Shown: piece by piece, positions 53,133 through 61,879 of the stretch
Layout of the letters: every line of letters begins with the position of its first letter
Position numbering within the stretch: position 1 is the first letter of the stretch
Source: an uncultured Clostridia bacterium
GTDB taxonomy: Bacteria > Bacillota > Clostridia > Christensenellales > Borkfalkiaceae
Reading direction: 5' to 3'
DNA: 64,000 nt
NCBI GenBank assembly: GCA_934247225.1
Contig: CAKQJE010000003.1
Span: 62,001-126,000, forward strand
The notes under the pieces: model-generated
Databases searched by the model: none
Seen by the model: the letters and a program-made list of their open reading frames with translations, nothing else
Told to the model about the DNA's origin: nothing
Translations under genes and position numbers: made by a program

Positions 53133-53161
53133 ATTATAACCGAGGGCGGTTTTTTTGTCAA
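53133..53161 (-). promoter_or_regulatory. Consensus promoter giving a leaderless AraC transcript
   Basis: On the minus strand: TTGACA (53156-53161), 17-bp spacer, TATAAT (53133-53138). Only 6 bp separate the -10 box from the ATG at 53126. Confidence 0.75.
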
Positions 53162-53213
53162 TACTCCGACGATAAAAATAATAAAAAAACAACGGGTTAT
53201 GATAAATAAGCGA

Positions 53214-53242
53214 TTGAACGTCACGCTTTGAAATGATAAAAT
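53214..53242 (+). promoter_or_regulatory. Promoter of second ABC operon
   Basis: TTGAAC (53214-53219), 17-bp spacer, TAAAAT (53237-53242), within TTTGAAATGATAAAATAA, which recurs upstream of the DUF4434 gene. The leader element begins ~17 nt after the predicted transcription start. Confidence 0.65.
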
Positions 53243-53265
53243 AATGTCGGAAAACGACAAAAGGC

Positions 53266-53313
53266 AAGAGGTATACCTCTTTTCTCTGCGTTCCGCAGAG
53301 AAATACTCTTAAC
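53266..53313 (+). ncRNA. Conserved 5' leader element, copy 2
   Basis: The palindrome AAGAGGTATACCTCTT (53266-53281), then a perfect 10-bp hairpin TTTCTCTGCG/CGCAGAGAAA (53281-53290 with 53294-53303), then ACTCTTAAC (53305-53313). Flanks agree with copy 1 at 32602; the hairpin arms share almost no sequence with copy 1 but keep length and pairing. It lies in the leader of the second ABC operon, ~60 nt before the binding-protein start. Probably a cis-acting RNA. Confidence 0.6.
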
Positions 53314-53375
53314 GGCAAAAAAATAAAAACGTTTCGGAAAACCGAAACAAAAAATAAAAAACCAGGAGAAAAGAT

Positions 53376-55091
53376 ATGATGAAATTCTTCAAAAAAATCA
53401 CCGCGGCGACGCTGGCTGTTGCCGCAACGCTTTTAATGGCGGTTTCCTGCGGCGGAGGCGGCGGAACAAGTATGTCGAACAGCGGCGGAAAAGACAGCAC
53501 GACCGACTCTTCGGGAAAAACCCAGCTTAACGTAGGCGTTTTTAACGCGGGTCTCGGCACCGTGTATTTCGACGAAATGGCGAAAGATTTCGAAGAATAC
53601 TATAAAAACACTTCTTTCGAAAATGGTAAAACGGGCGTTGCGGTCATTCCTTTGAAAAAGAAAGAAGAATATAAGCCCGGCAACCTTATTGCAACGATGC
53701 AGAACTACGATAACGTTCTTTACTTCCTCGACCAGGGTAATTACACCGAATTCGCGAGCAAAGGACTTATCGCCGACATTACCGAAACGGTAGAGGAAAA
53801 AATCCTCGACGAAGACGGAAATCTTGCGAAAGATACGGGCAAAACGGCTACTCAGTCCATTAAAGACAATATGATCGACGGTTATGCGGAGTGCTTCCTT
53901 TACAACGGCAAATACTACGCCGTTCCGTTCTGGATTCAGGTTCCCGGTATCATTTACAACGCCGATCTCTTCAACGAAAAAGGTTTCTATTTCAAGGCTA
54001 ACGGTTCTATCGGCGCAAAGCAGGCTGATATCGACGCGCAAAACTGCGGAGCGGGTCCCGACGGACAGCTCGGCACCGCGGACGACGGACTTCCCGCAAC
54101 CTGGAACGATTTCGTTACGCTTATGAAACAGATGATTAAAAGCGACGTAACGCCGTTTGCCTGGGACGCGACTCACGAATATCAGCGTTCGGGAGCTTTC
54201 ACTCAGATCTGGGCGAATTACGAAGGCTACAACAACTTTATGCTTAACTATACCTTCAACGGCACCGATTCCGTTCTCGGCGAAATCACCGAAACGAACT
54301 ATAAGGATCTCGCGAATCAGGAAGGAAGAAAAGCGGCAATAAAGGCGTTTTACGATATCGCGAGCAACGAAAAAAATTACACCCGTAAATCGGTAAGCGG
54401 TAATAACCACCTCGACGCTCAGAAAGAGTTTATCAACAGCGTTGTGGACGGCAAGCCCGTTGCAATGTTCCTTGAAAACAGTTATTGGGAAAGCGAAGCG
54501 CGTTCCACGTTCAACGAACTTGCTCAGGAAGATCCTTCATATGCTTACGGTCAGCACGATTACAGATTTATGCCCATCCCGAACTTCACGGGCGTTGAAG
54601 GTATTAAAGACCAGACCAACACCGAAAGAGTTATCGTAGGGCGCGGCGCGGACAACTATATCTGCATAGCCGCTAAAAACAACAATAAAAACTCCGAAGT
54701 TCAGACCAAAGTGGCGAAGCTCTTCATTCAGTTTATTCAGCAAAGAGATCAGCTTATCAAATTCACCGCGAACACCGGTTGTTTCAGATCGTTCAAGTAT
54801 ACCGCGACTAAGGCGGAAGCGGCTGCTTACACCAAGTACACTCAGAGCATAGCCGAATATATCGCCGAAGGCGCGAAACTTACGAGCAATCTTCCCATTG
54901 CCGAGAAGCGCAGAAACAACGTTTCGCTTTTCGACGAAGAGAACAACGCTTTCGCGTTTATAGTAACGACTTCCACGGGCGCGCTTTACGATCCGTTCTC
55001 TTACTTCAAGTATTCGGCTAACAGCGGTAAAACTGTAAACGATTGCTTCAACGAATTCAAAACGTCCTTCGCAAATAAATTCAAGGTTTGA
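53376..55091 (+). CDS. ABC transporter carbohydrate-binding lipoprotein (second)
   Basis: 571 residues, lipobox MAVSC. A family 1 solute-binding protein paralogous to 36385: it begins NVGVFNAGLGTVYFDEMAKD, then YYAVPFWIQVPGIIYNADLF, and carries the acidic loop GPDGQLGTADDGLPATW at ~227-243. It binds oligosaccharides at the cell surface for the two permeases downstream. Two adjacent ATG codons are possible; the first follows AGGAGAAAAG. The leader carries the conserved RNA-like element. Confidence 0.9.
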   Translation: MMKFFKKITAATLAVAATLLMAVSCGGGGGTSMSNSGGKDSTTDSSGKTQLNVGVFNAGLGTVYFDEMAKDFEEYYKNTSFENGKTGVAVIPLKKKEEYKPGNLIATMQNYDNVLYFLDQGNYTEFASKGLIADITETVEEKILDEDGNLAKDTGKTATQSIKDNMIDGYAECFLYNGKYYAVPFWIQVPGIIYNADLFNEKGFYFKANGSIGAKQADIDAQNCGAGPDGQLGTADDGLPATWNDFVTLMKQMIKSDVTPFAWDATHEYQRSGAFTQIWANYEGYNNFMLNYTFNGTDSVLGEITETNYKDLANQEGRKAAIKAFYDIASNEKNYTRKSVSGNNHLDAQKEFINSVVDGKPVAMFLENSYWESEARSTFNELAQEDPSYAYGQHDYRFMPIPNFTGVEGIKDQTNTERVIVGRGADNYICIAAKNNNKNSEVQTKVAKLFIQFIQQRDQLIKFTANTGCFRSFKYTATKAEAAAYTKYTQSIAEYIAEGAKLTSNLPIAEKRRNNVSLFDEENNAFAFIVTTSTGALYDPFSYFKYSANSGKTVNDCFNEFKTSFANKFKV

Positions 55092-55115
55092 TTTTAACAG
55101 ATGAAAGGAAATAAA

Positions 55116-56084
55116 ATGTCCGTGTTAAGCCGCGTAAGGTGGTTTCTATACGGATTGAAAATTAAAATTTTCGGCAGCGAAAAGAAAGACAGACCGCCCA
55201 AGCCCCGCAATAAAAAAGCGGGGCAGAGCGTGTTCTTGTTCTTCTTTATGCTTTTCCCCGTCCTGCAATTCCTCGTGTTTTACGTCGGAGTGAACATAAA
55301 CTCCGTAAAACTCGCGTTCATAAAGTACGACGGCGGGAAATCGTCGTTTGCGGGCTTTGAAAATTTCGACAGGGTGTTGCAGGCGATTTTCGTAAACGGA
55401 GATCTTAAACTCGCGGTTAAAAATTCGACCATTCAGTTTTTAACGGGGCTTTTTATCGGTATGCCGATACAGGTAACCGTCGCGTACGTTCTTTTCAAAA
55501 AAGTGCCGCTTTCGGGCTTTTATAAGATAATGCTTTTTATGCCGAATATCTTGTCGAGCCTTGTTTTCGTCATCTGCACGAGGGTTTTGCTTTTCGACGG
55601 AATTCCGAGCATTTTCCCCGATTTTATGATCACGGTGTTCGATTCTTCGAGCTTTTATTCCGTTCTGATTTTCGGAATGTGGATGAATTTCGCGGGAGGA
55701 CTCGTCATTTACCTTTCGGCGATGTGCAGTATCTCGAAAGATATCTTAGAATACGGCGAACTTGAAAATATGTCTTCTTTGAAGGAATTCTGGTACGTCG
55801 TGCTTCCGTCGATTTTCCCGACGATCGTAACTTACATCGTCGTGGCGATAGCGGGATTTTTCACCAATTACGGACATTTCTATTCCTTTTACGGCGCGTC
55901 GGGAACGGGGCAGAAGCCGTTCGACACGTTAGGGTATAACTTCTTCGTTAAGGTAAGCAACTCAAACGACCCGTCCGACAGTACGTTCGCGGCGGCGGGC
56001 GGCATAATTTTCACGCTTGTGGTTGCGCCGATAACTTTGATTACGAAATATCTTTTGGAAAAGTACGGACCGAGCGAGGATTGA
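55116..56084 (+). CDS. ABC sugar permease, MalF-like, with altered EAA loop
   Basis: 322 residues from MSVLSRVRW; this ATG is preferred over the one 15 bp upstream because AAAGGAA lies between them. Six membrane helices follow a basic N-terminal region (KKDRPPKPRNKK). The EAA loop reads EYGELENMSSLKEFWYVVLP, so the normally conserved Asp-Gly is Glu-Asn. This may change the docking of the ATPase. Pairs with the next gene. Confidence 0.9.
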   Translation: MSVLSRVRWFLYGLKIKIFGSEKKDRPPKPRNKKAGQSVFLFFFMLFPVLQFLVFYVGVNINSVKLAFIKYDGGKSSFAGFENFDRVLQAIFVNGDLKLAVKNSTIQFLTGLFIGMPIQVTVAYVLFKKVPLSGFYKIMLFMPNILSSLVFVICTRVLLFDGIPSIFPDFMITVFDSSSFYSVLIFGMWMNFAGGLVIYLSAMCSISKDILEYGELENMSSLKEFWYVVLPSIFPTIVTYIVVAIAGFFTNYGHFYSFYGASGTGQKPFDTLGYNFFVKVSNSNDPSDSTFAAAGGIIFTLVVAPITLITKYLLEKYGPSED

Positions 56085-56086
56085 TT

Positions 56087-57013
56087 ATGAAAAAGTGTAT
56101 ATATAAAACTTCTAAAATAAAACGTAAAATGGACGCGTTTCAGATCATCCTGTACGTTATAGTGTCCGTTTACGTTTTGTCTATGATATTCGTTCTCTGT
56201 TTCGGACTTATAAATTCATTTAAAGCCGAAAGAGATTTCAACAACAATCTGTTCGGGCTTCCGAGACACGACAGACCCACCTGGGGTTGGAGATTCGACA
56301 ATTACTCCAACGCAATCAAAATGTTTATGGTTTCGATCCCCGGGACTACGGGTTACGCATATTTCTGGGATATGTTTTTCAACTCGATCATTTACGCCGT
56401 AGGGCTTACGATTTTCACGATGGCAACCGAGATAATTATGGCTTACGCTATCGCGAAATACGATTTCAGGCTCAAAAAGTTCTTTTACGGCGTAGCCGTG
56501 GTCGTAATGCTTATCCCGATCATCGGCTCGCTCGCTTCCGAAGTGGAGTTCGCGAACTTCTTCAATTTCAGAAACAGTTTTCTCGGAATATTCATAATGA
56601 AATGCAAGTTCACGGGGATTTATTTCCTCGTTTTCTACGCGACGTTCAAAGGCGTTTCCTGGACGTACGCCGAGGCGGCGCAGATAGACGGAGCTTCGCA
56701 TTTAAGAGTGTTCTTAGAGGTAATGCTTCCGCTCGTGAAAAGCACGATTTCGGCAGTGTTTATCTTGCTTTTTATAGAATATTGGAACGATTACTATGTT
56801 CCTATGATATTCCTTCCCGCAAAGCCTACGCTTTCTTACGGATTGTTTCAGATTCAAAATTCCGACAATCAGATAGAGGGCGTAACGCAGGATTTAACCA
56901 CGCCCATCAAGCTTGCCGCGTGTTTTCTCGCGTGCTTGCCGATACTCACGATATTCGTGATTTTTAAAGATAAGATTATGGGTAATGTTACTATGGGCGG
57001 AATCAAGGGATAA
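56087..57013 (+). CDS. ABC sugar permease, MalG-like (second)
   Basis: 308 residues from MKKCIYKT; GAGGA ends 6 bp before this ATG, 2 bp after the previous stop, favouring it over an upstream TTG. Six membrane helices, canonical EAA loop EAAQIDGASHLRVF followed by LEVMLP, and the C-terminal NVTMGGIKG like its paralogue at 39103. A tandem structured repeat follows, and no ATPase gene is present. Confidence 0.92.
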   Translation: MKKCIYKTSKIKRKMDAFQIILYVIVSVYVLSMIFVLCFGLINSFKAERDFNNNLFGLPRHDRPTWGWRFDNYSNAIKMFMVSIPGTTGYAYFWDMFFNSIIYAVGLTIFTMATEIIMAYAIAKYDFRLKKFFYGVAVVVMLIPIIGSLASEVEFANFFNFRNSFLGIFIMKCKFTGIYFLVFYATFKGVSWTYAEAAQIDGASHLRVFLEVMLPLVKSTISAVFILLFIEYWNDYYVPMIFLPAKPTLSYGLFQIQNSDNQIEGVTQDLTTPIKLAACFLACLPILTIFVIFKDKIMGNVTMGGIKG

Positions 57014-57030
57014 TAGTTCACGGGCGATTA

Positions 57031-57305
57031 TTCATCCCGTGATGCGTCGTTCCGCTTGCTTTTTAAAATTCCTATGACCGCAAAGGTCACTCCCTTTTAA
57101 AAAGCGGCGCGCGCCTTGCCTGACGGGCGACTAATCGCCCTATGGTGAGATAATATAAAATTCATCCCGTGATGCGTCGTTCCGCTTGATTTCCCGAATT
57201 CCTACGACCAAAGAGGTCGCTCCCTTCGTGAAATCGGCGCGCGCGTGTCTTGCGGGCGACTAATCCCCCTTAGGCTGAGAATATATAAATCATCCCGTGA
57301 TGAGT
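57031..57305 (+). repeat. Tandem ~129-bp structured repeat (two units and a stub)
   Basis: Units start at 57031 and 57161 (period 130) with a stub from 57289 (period 128). Each begins TTCATCCCGTGATGCGTCGT and holds a hairpin: conserved centre TTCCTAYGACC...GGTCRCTCCC, flanked by 10-bp arms (57059-57068 with 57095-57104; 57189-57198 with 57225-57234). The arms differ in sequence between units but pair in both (10 of 10 and 9 of 10). The rest of the unit is GC-rich and also conserved (GGCGCGCG, GGGCGACTAATC). It lies between permease and secreted-protein genes of the second operon. No coding potential seen. Confidence 0.75.
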
Positions 57306-57370
57306 TGTTTTGATACAAAACGATTAAAGCTTACTTAAATACAAAATTAAAAAGGATTCAAGGTGGCTAA

Positions 57371-59344
57371 ATGAAGAAAAAGACAAGTAAAATTTCGGCG
57401 ATAGCCGTGTTGTGCTTGATATTTGCGCTCAGCCTTTCCGTTTCGATCGCGTTTGCGGAGAATTTGCCTTCCGTAACGCTCGAAATAGATTACGGGGAGT
57501 ACGAGGAAAACGACTTGCCCGTCGGCAAAGCGGGGCTTTCTTACGAGGTTTTCGGTTATACGGCAGTAGACGAAAACGGCGGGAAAGTTACCGACGTAAG
57601 CGTTTACGTTTACGCGCCCGACGGCAAAATTCTTCCCGTTAAAGGCGGCAGATTCGAGACGGCGACGGTCGGCGGCTACAAAATCGAGTACGTCGCGAAA
57701 AATAACGACGTGGTCGAGAAAAAGACGGTCAACATCACCGTTTCGGACGAAGAATGCCCGCTTATATACGAAATTTCGGACGAAATCGACGAGACGGCTC
57801 ATACCGGCGAGACGGTATTTCTTCCCGACGGAACCATGAGCGGCGGTATAGGACTTATAAACGTCAAAACAACGGTTACGCTCGGCAAAAACGCGGCGGA
57901 ACTTTCGGTTTCCGACGGCGGAAAATATTTCGTTCCGAAAAAAAGCGGCGATTACGTTCTTTCGTACGCGCTTACCGATTTCGTGGGACAGAAAGAGAAT
58001 TTCACGCTTACGATAAGCGTTTCCGATCTCAAAAAACCAATAGTCGCTCTTCCGTCCGTTCCGAAAACGGTTAAAAAAGGTAACGCGCTGACCCTTCCTG
58101 TCGTCGACGGAATTTTATACGACGGCGACAGCGTTTATTATCTGCCCGTTAAAGTCCTTTTCGACGAAACGGATATAACGAGAGAAATGAAATGCGTTCC
58201 CGAAACGGTCGGGGCGCATACCGTAAAATACATCTGCGAAAACCCGTTCGATAAATCTTTCAAAGAAGAATACGTTTTCGACGTGGAAGTTATCGCGGAC
58301 GGCGAAGACGAGCTTGTTTTCAATAAACATTTCGCGCTCGACAATTTCGAGTCGATTTCTTCTTCCGACGACGACGCTTACGTTCTGTCCGCTATAAACG
58401 GCGGCTCGGCGAGTTTCTCGTTCGATTCCGCATTGCCGGTAAGCCGCCTCGATATAGGTATGGCGGGCGTTTCTTCGGCAAGCGAATATTCTTCGGCGAA
58501 ACTTATCTTGACAGATATGAAAAACGCCGCGGATAAGGTCGAAGTAAAACTCGGCAAAATAGGTTCGTCGTTTTACGTTAAGTACGACGAGGCAAAATCC
58601 GCGCTCGTCGATATAGACGAAAAGATTTTCGCGGAGCTCGGATATTATGCCGACGGAAGAAAATTCGAGGGCTTCAAAAGCGGCAGAGCGTATATTTCGG
58701 TAGTATTTGACGGTATTGACGGCGAAACCGAAATAATTCTCGACGTTATCGGCTCGCACAACGTCACCACGGCTACCGGAGATCTCGGCGCGCCCGTGTT
58801 CCTCGATAATGACAAATATCGCTCGGTAAACGTTTCCTACATCGGACAAAAGGTGGAGCTTCCTTTAATGAAAGCGTACGATTTGCTCGATTCTTCCGTA
58901 GTCGTTTTCTTAAGGATAACCGCACCCGATAAAACGGTTGTGTTCTCGGGCGAAATGACTAAATCGTATATCCTAAAAACTGACAAATACGGAACGTATA
59001 ACGTAAGATACATCGCTTCCGACTCGGCAGGCAACGCAAAACCGCTCGTTTGTTCGGTTTATTGTATGGATATAACTCCTCCCGAAATAGAAGTCGGAAA
59101 AATGCCGTCTTCGGTCAGAGTCGGCGAGACGCTTACTCTTCCCGAAGCGACGATAACCGATAACGCGGCGGCGAAAGAGAAAATTCTTTCTTACGTTTAC
59201 GTCTGTTACGGGAACAACATAAGAACGCTCGTAACGACAGGCTCCTATACGTTTAAGGAAGCGGGCGAATATATAATCAGATACGTCGCTTACGACGAAT
59301 TCGAAAATTACGCGATAGCGGAATTTACCGTTATCTGCAAATAA
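57371..59344 (+). CDS. Secreted multidomain Ig-like protein, paralogue of 40011 gene
   Basis: 657 residues. The signal peptide (KISAIAVLCLIFALSLSVSI, then AFA) is followed by Ig-like units (GKLSYEVFGYTAVDENGGK-type start, VTVSDEECPLIYEI), a jelly-roll-like middle (~330-460), and C-terminal Ig-like units with DITPPEIEVGKMPSSVRVGE. No anchor. It has the same neighbours and order as the 1027-aa protein: after the two permeases and before DUF4838. Probable extracellular glycan-binding role. The ribosome binding site is AAGGTGG. Confidence 0.7.
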   Translation: MKKKTSKISAIAVLCLIFALSLSVSIAFAENLPSVTLEIDYGEYEENDLPVGKAGLSYEVFGYTAVDENGGKVTDVSVYVYAPDGKILPVKGGRFETATVGGYKIEYVAKNNDVVEKKTVNITVSDEECPLIYEISDEIDETAHTGETVFLPDGTMSGGIGLINVKTTVTLGKNAAELSVSDGGKYFVPKKSGDYVLSYALTDFVGQKENFTLTISVSDLKKPIVALPSVPKTVKKGNALTLPVVDGILYDGDSVYYLPVKVLFDETDITREMKCVPETVGAHTVKYICENPFDKSFKEEYVFDVEVIADGEDELVFNKHFALDNFESISSSDDDAYVLSAINGGSASFSFDSALPVSRLDIGMAGVSSASEYSSAKLILTDMKNAADKVEVKLGKIGSSFYVKYDEAKSALVDIDEKIFAELGYYADGRKFEGFKSGRAYISVVFDGIDGETEIILDVIGSHNVTTATGDLGAPVFLDNDKYRSVNVSYIGQKVELPLMKAYDLLDSSVVVFLRITAPDKTVVFSGEMTKSYILKTDKYGTYNVRYIASDSAGNAKPLVCSVYCMDITPPEIEVGKMPSSVRVGETLTLPEATITDNAAAKEKILSYVYVCYGNNIRTLVTTGSYTFKEAGEYIIRYVAYDEFENYAIAEFTVICK

Positions 59345-59357
59345 GGAGGGAACGGAT

Positions 59358-61259
59358 ATGAAAAAACTTATAGCTTCTTTGTCTGCCGCTCTCGTTCTTT
59401 TTTCGGCGATAGCTCTCACGGGGTGCAAGAGCGCGATAGCTCCGCTCGGCGGCAATTCCGCCGTGGAAAAAAGCGCGGATATCTCTTTCGGCGAGAAACT
59501 TATCGGCGGCGAAGCGGTTTCTTTTCCCGACACCGACATAACGCTTATCAAAGGCAAAAAGTCGGTCTATAAGGTGATTATCGGCTCAAACGCGACGGCA
59601 ACGGAAAAATACGCGGCGGAAGAACTCGTGTATTTTCTCGAACGTTCCACGGGTTGCGAACTCGAAATCGTAACGGACGAAAATATCGACGAAAACGGCA
59701 GCTATATCTCCGTCGGAGACACTAAGCTGTTAAAAGCCGCGGGCATTACGCCCGACTATGCAAAGCTCGGAGACAACGGCGTTACCGTTCACACGATAGG
59801 TAAAAACGTATACGTCGCGGGCGCGGCGGAATACGGCACGCTTTTCTCGGTTTATAGATTTCTGCATTACCAGATAGGATATCAGGCTTACGCTTACGAT
59901 CATATCGAATACGATTATTTCGACGAGCTTAAACTTAAAAACTTCGACTATGAATATCGTCCCGCGCTCGGCACGGTTACCGCCGAGGACGCGGAAATGA
60001 GCGGAAAGGATAAAACCAGGGAAGCACTCAGAATGTATATTTACGCTTCCAAAAACGGCGGTTACGATCTTTCGGGCAACCTTTACAATAACCTCTGGTG
60101 CCATACGACGGAATTCCTCGCGTCTCCCGAGAAATATCCGCATTTGTGGAAAAACGGACAGCTTTGCTATTCCAAAGCCGAATCGATCGAAGTCGTTACG
60201 CAAACCCTTATCGGAAAATATGTAAATTCCGCGACGGGACCTTACCTTATGATAGGCGGAAGCGATCACGTAGGCTCGTGCGATTGCGACGATTGCAAGG
60301 CGGGCGAAAAACTTTACGGCGGAGCTTCGGGCGTATACGCGAGATTTTTAAACCTCGTTGCCGAAAACGTAGAGAAATATATGACAGAAAACGGAATGAC
60401 GAAGAGAATCACGCTCGTCGGTTTGTTCTATTATTCTTACGTCAAACCGCCCGTGAATTACGTCGACGGAAAATACGTTCCCGTAAATAAGCTTTCCGTT
60501 CCGAGAAGCGGTCAGGTTTCGGTCGGCGTTATGTACACGCCCATTCAGTCCTGCTATACGCACCCCTTCGGCGACGATACTTGCGACATCAACTCCGTTT
60601 ACACCGATTATATCAAAGGCTGGGCTGCGATAACCGATCACCTTATGATGTATTCTTACGGCACTAACTTCCAGGCGTTCAAGTTCCATTTCAACAATTG
60701 GGCGTATATGGGCGACACTTACAGATTTTTCGCCGACCTCGGCATGAAGTACTATTTCGAACAGGCATGCGCGGCAAACGGCATTTCGCCTATGTCCTCT
60801 ATGAGGGTGTACGTAAGAAGCAGACTTGCCTGGAACCCGTATTACGACACGCAGGATATCATAAACGAATTTATCGAGCATTACTACGGAACAGGCGCCG
60901 ACGGCGTTAAGGAATATTTCGAAACGGTTATGGAAAACTTCGAAAGGGTTTACACTATGGCGGAAACGGAATGCGAGGGTATTTATTACACCATTTCGAA
61001 ATCCGAATATTGGACGAGACCCGTTCTCAAAAACCTCGAAAGTTATCTCGAAAAAGCGATGTTCGAGCTTGAAGAAAACGGAGCGGAGGACAGAGAGACC
61101 TATATCGAAAGAATTTTCAGAGAATATGTTCTGCTTAAAGACAACGAGCTTTTGTTTTACAGCAAATATCTCGACGAGGAAGAACTTGCCGAGCTTGAAA
61201 AACTCGTCGAATACGGCAGAGAAAAATATAATATAACGAGGAGTACGGAACACGGATGA
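59358..61259 (+). CDS. DUF4838 lipoprotein (second)
   Basis: 633 residues, lipobox ALTGC. Paralogue of 43105: the N-terminal alpha-glucuronidase-like domain (SVYKVIIGSNATATEKYAAE, EYGTLFSVYRFLH) is followed by the DUF4838 domain with GSCDCDDCKAGEKLYGG in place of the CSCKNC signature. Surface-located, suspected glycoside hydrolase. The ribosome binding site is AAGGAGG. It overlaps the next gene by 4 bp. Confidence 0.85.
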   Translation: MKKLIASLSAALVLFSAIALTGCKSAIAPLGGNSAVEKSADISFGEKLIGGEAVSFPDTDITLIKGKKSVYKVIIGSNATATEKYAAEELVYFLERSTGCELEIVTDENIDENGSYISVGDTKLLKAAGITPDYAKLGDNGVTVHTIGKNVYVAGAAEYGTLFSVYRFLHYQIGYQAYAYDHIEYDYFDELKLKNFDYEYRPALGTVTAEDAEMSGKDKTREALRMYIYASKNGGYDLSGNLYNNLWCHTTEFLASPEKYPHLWKNGQLCYSKAESIEVVTQTLIGKYVNSATGPYLMIGGSDHVGSCDCDDCKAGEKLYGGASGVYARFLNLVAENVEKYMTENGMTKRITLVGLFYYSYVKPPVNYVDGKYVPVNKLSVPRSGQVSVGVMYTPIQSCYTHPFGDDTCDINSVYTDYIKGWAAITDHLMMYSYGTNFQAFKFHFNNWAYMGDTYRFFADLGMKYYFEQACAANGISPMSSMRVYVRSRLAWNPYYDTQDIINEFIEHYYGTGADGVKEYFETVMENFERVYTMAETECEGIYYTISKSEYWTRPVLKNLESYLEKAMFELEENGAEDRETYIERIFREYVLLKDNELLFYSKYLDEEELAELEKLVEYGREKYNITRSTEHG

Positions 61260-61867
61260 GAAAAATAATTGCATTTTTAGCGACGTTTATCGTTATGGCG
61301 ACTATGTCGGTGGCGTTCGTCGGCTGCGGAGACGGTTCTTCGGACGGAAGCGGCAATTCGTCTTCCAAAGGAAACGCGAACGTTAAATATAATATCGTTC
61401 TTTCCGCGACCGAACTCGAAATCGAAGTCGGCGAAAGCGCAACGTTAGTCGCTTCGTGCGGGAATAAAACGATAGCTTTCGAAAGCACGGACAGTTCCGT
61501 AGCTACCGTCGCCGCGGACGGCAAAATCACCGCTGCCGCCGTCGGTACCGCGTATATCCGCGTTTCTGCGGGCGAGCAGGAAAAACTCTGTAAAGTCACC
61601 GTCGTTAAAAACGAATGGACGATAAGAATCGACTGCGAAAGCTCGATAACCGCCGTAAACTCGCTTAACAAAGAGTTTAAAGCCGTCGTTTACAAAAACG
61701 GCGAAAAAACGACGGAAACCGTCGCGTGGACTATCTCGGCGGACGCGGAACTTTTCGCGGACGACAATCTCGTTCGCTGCTATATCGACAAAGCGGGAAC
61801 TTACACGCTTACGGCGACGTACAAAAAAGCTTCCGCTTCGATTACGATCACCGTAATTTCCGAATAA
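61256..61867 (+). CDS. BIG2-domain lipoprotein (203 aa)
   Basis: Lipobox AFVGC (Cys24), a Ser/Gly linker, then a BIG2-type domain (VLSATELEIEVGESATLVAS, ending IRVSAGEQEKLCKVTVV) and a second Ig-like unit (~115-203). It overlaps DUF4838 by 4 bp (ATGA). In the first operon the gene after DUF4838 also encodes BIG2 domains, but as a 707-aa secreted protein. Possibly a surface spacer or binding protein. Confidence 0.75.
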   Translation: MRKIIAFLATFIVMATMSVAFVGCGDGSSDGSGNSSSKGNANVKYNIVLSATELEIEVGESATLVASCGNKTIAFESTDSSVATVAADGKITAAAVGTAYIRVSAGEQEKLCKVTVVKNEWTIRIDCESSITAVNSLNKEFKAVVYKNGEKTTETVAWTISADAELFADDNLVRCYIDKAGTYTLTATYKKASASITITVISE

Positions 61868-61879
61868 AAGGAGGGGCGC

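Noticed and set aside
57031..57305. CRISPR array at tandem repeats
   Set aside because: The units are ~129 bp and conserved over most of their length; there are no unique spacers.
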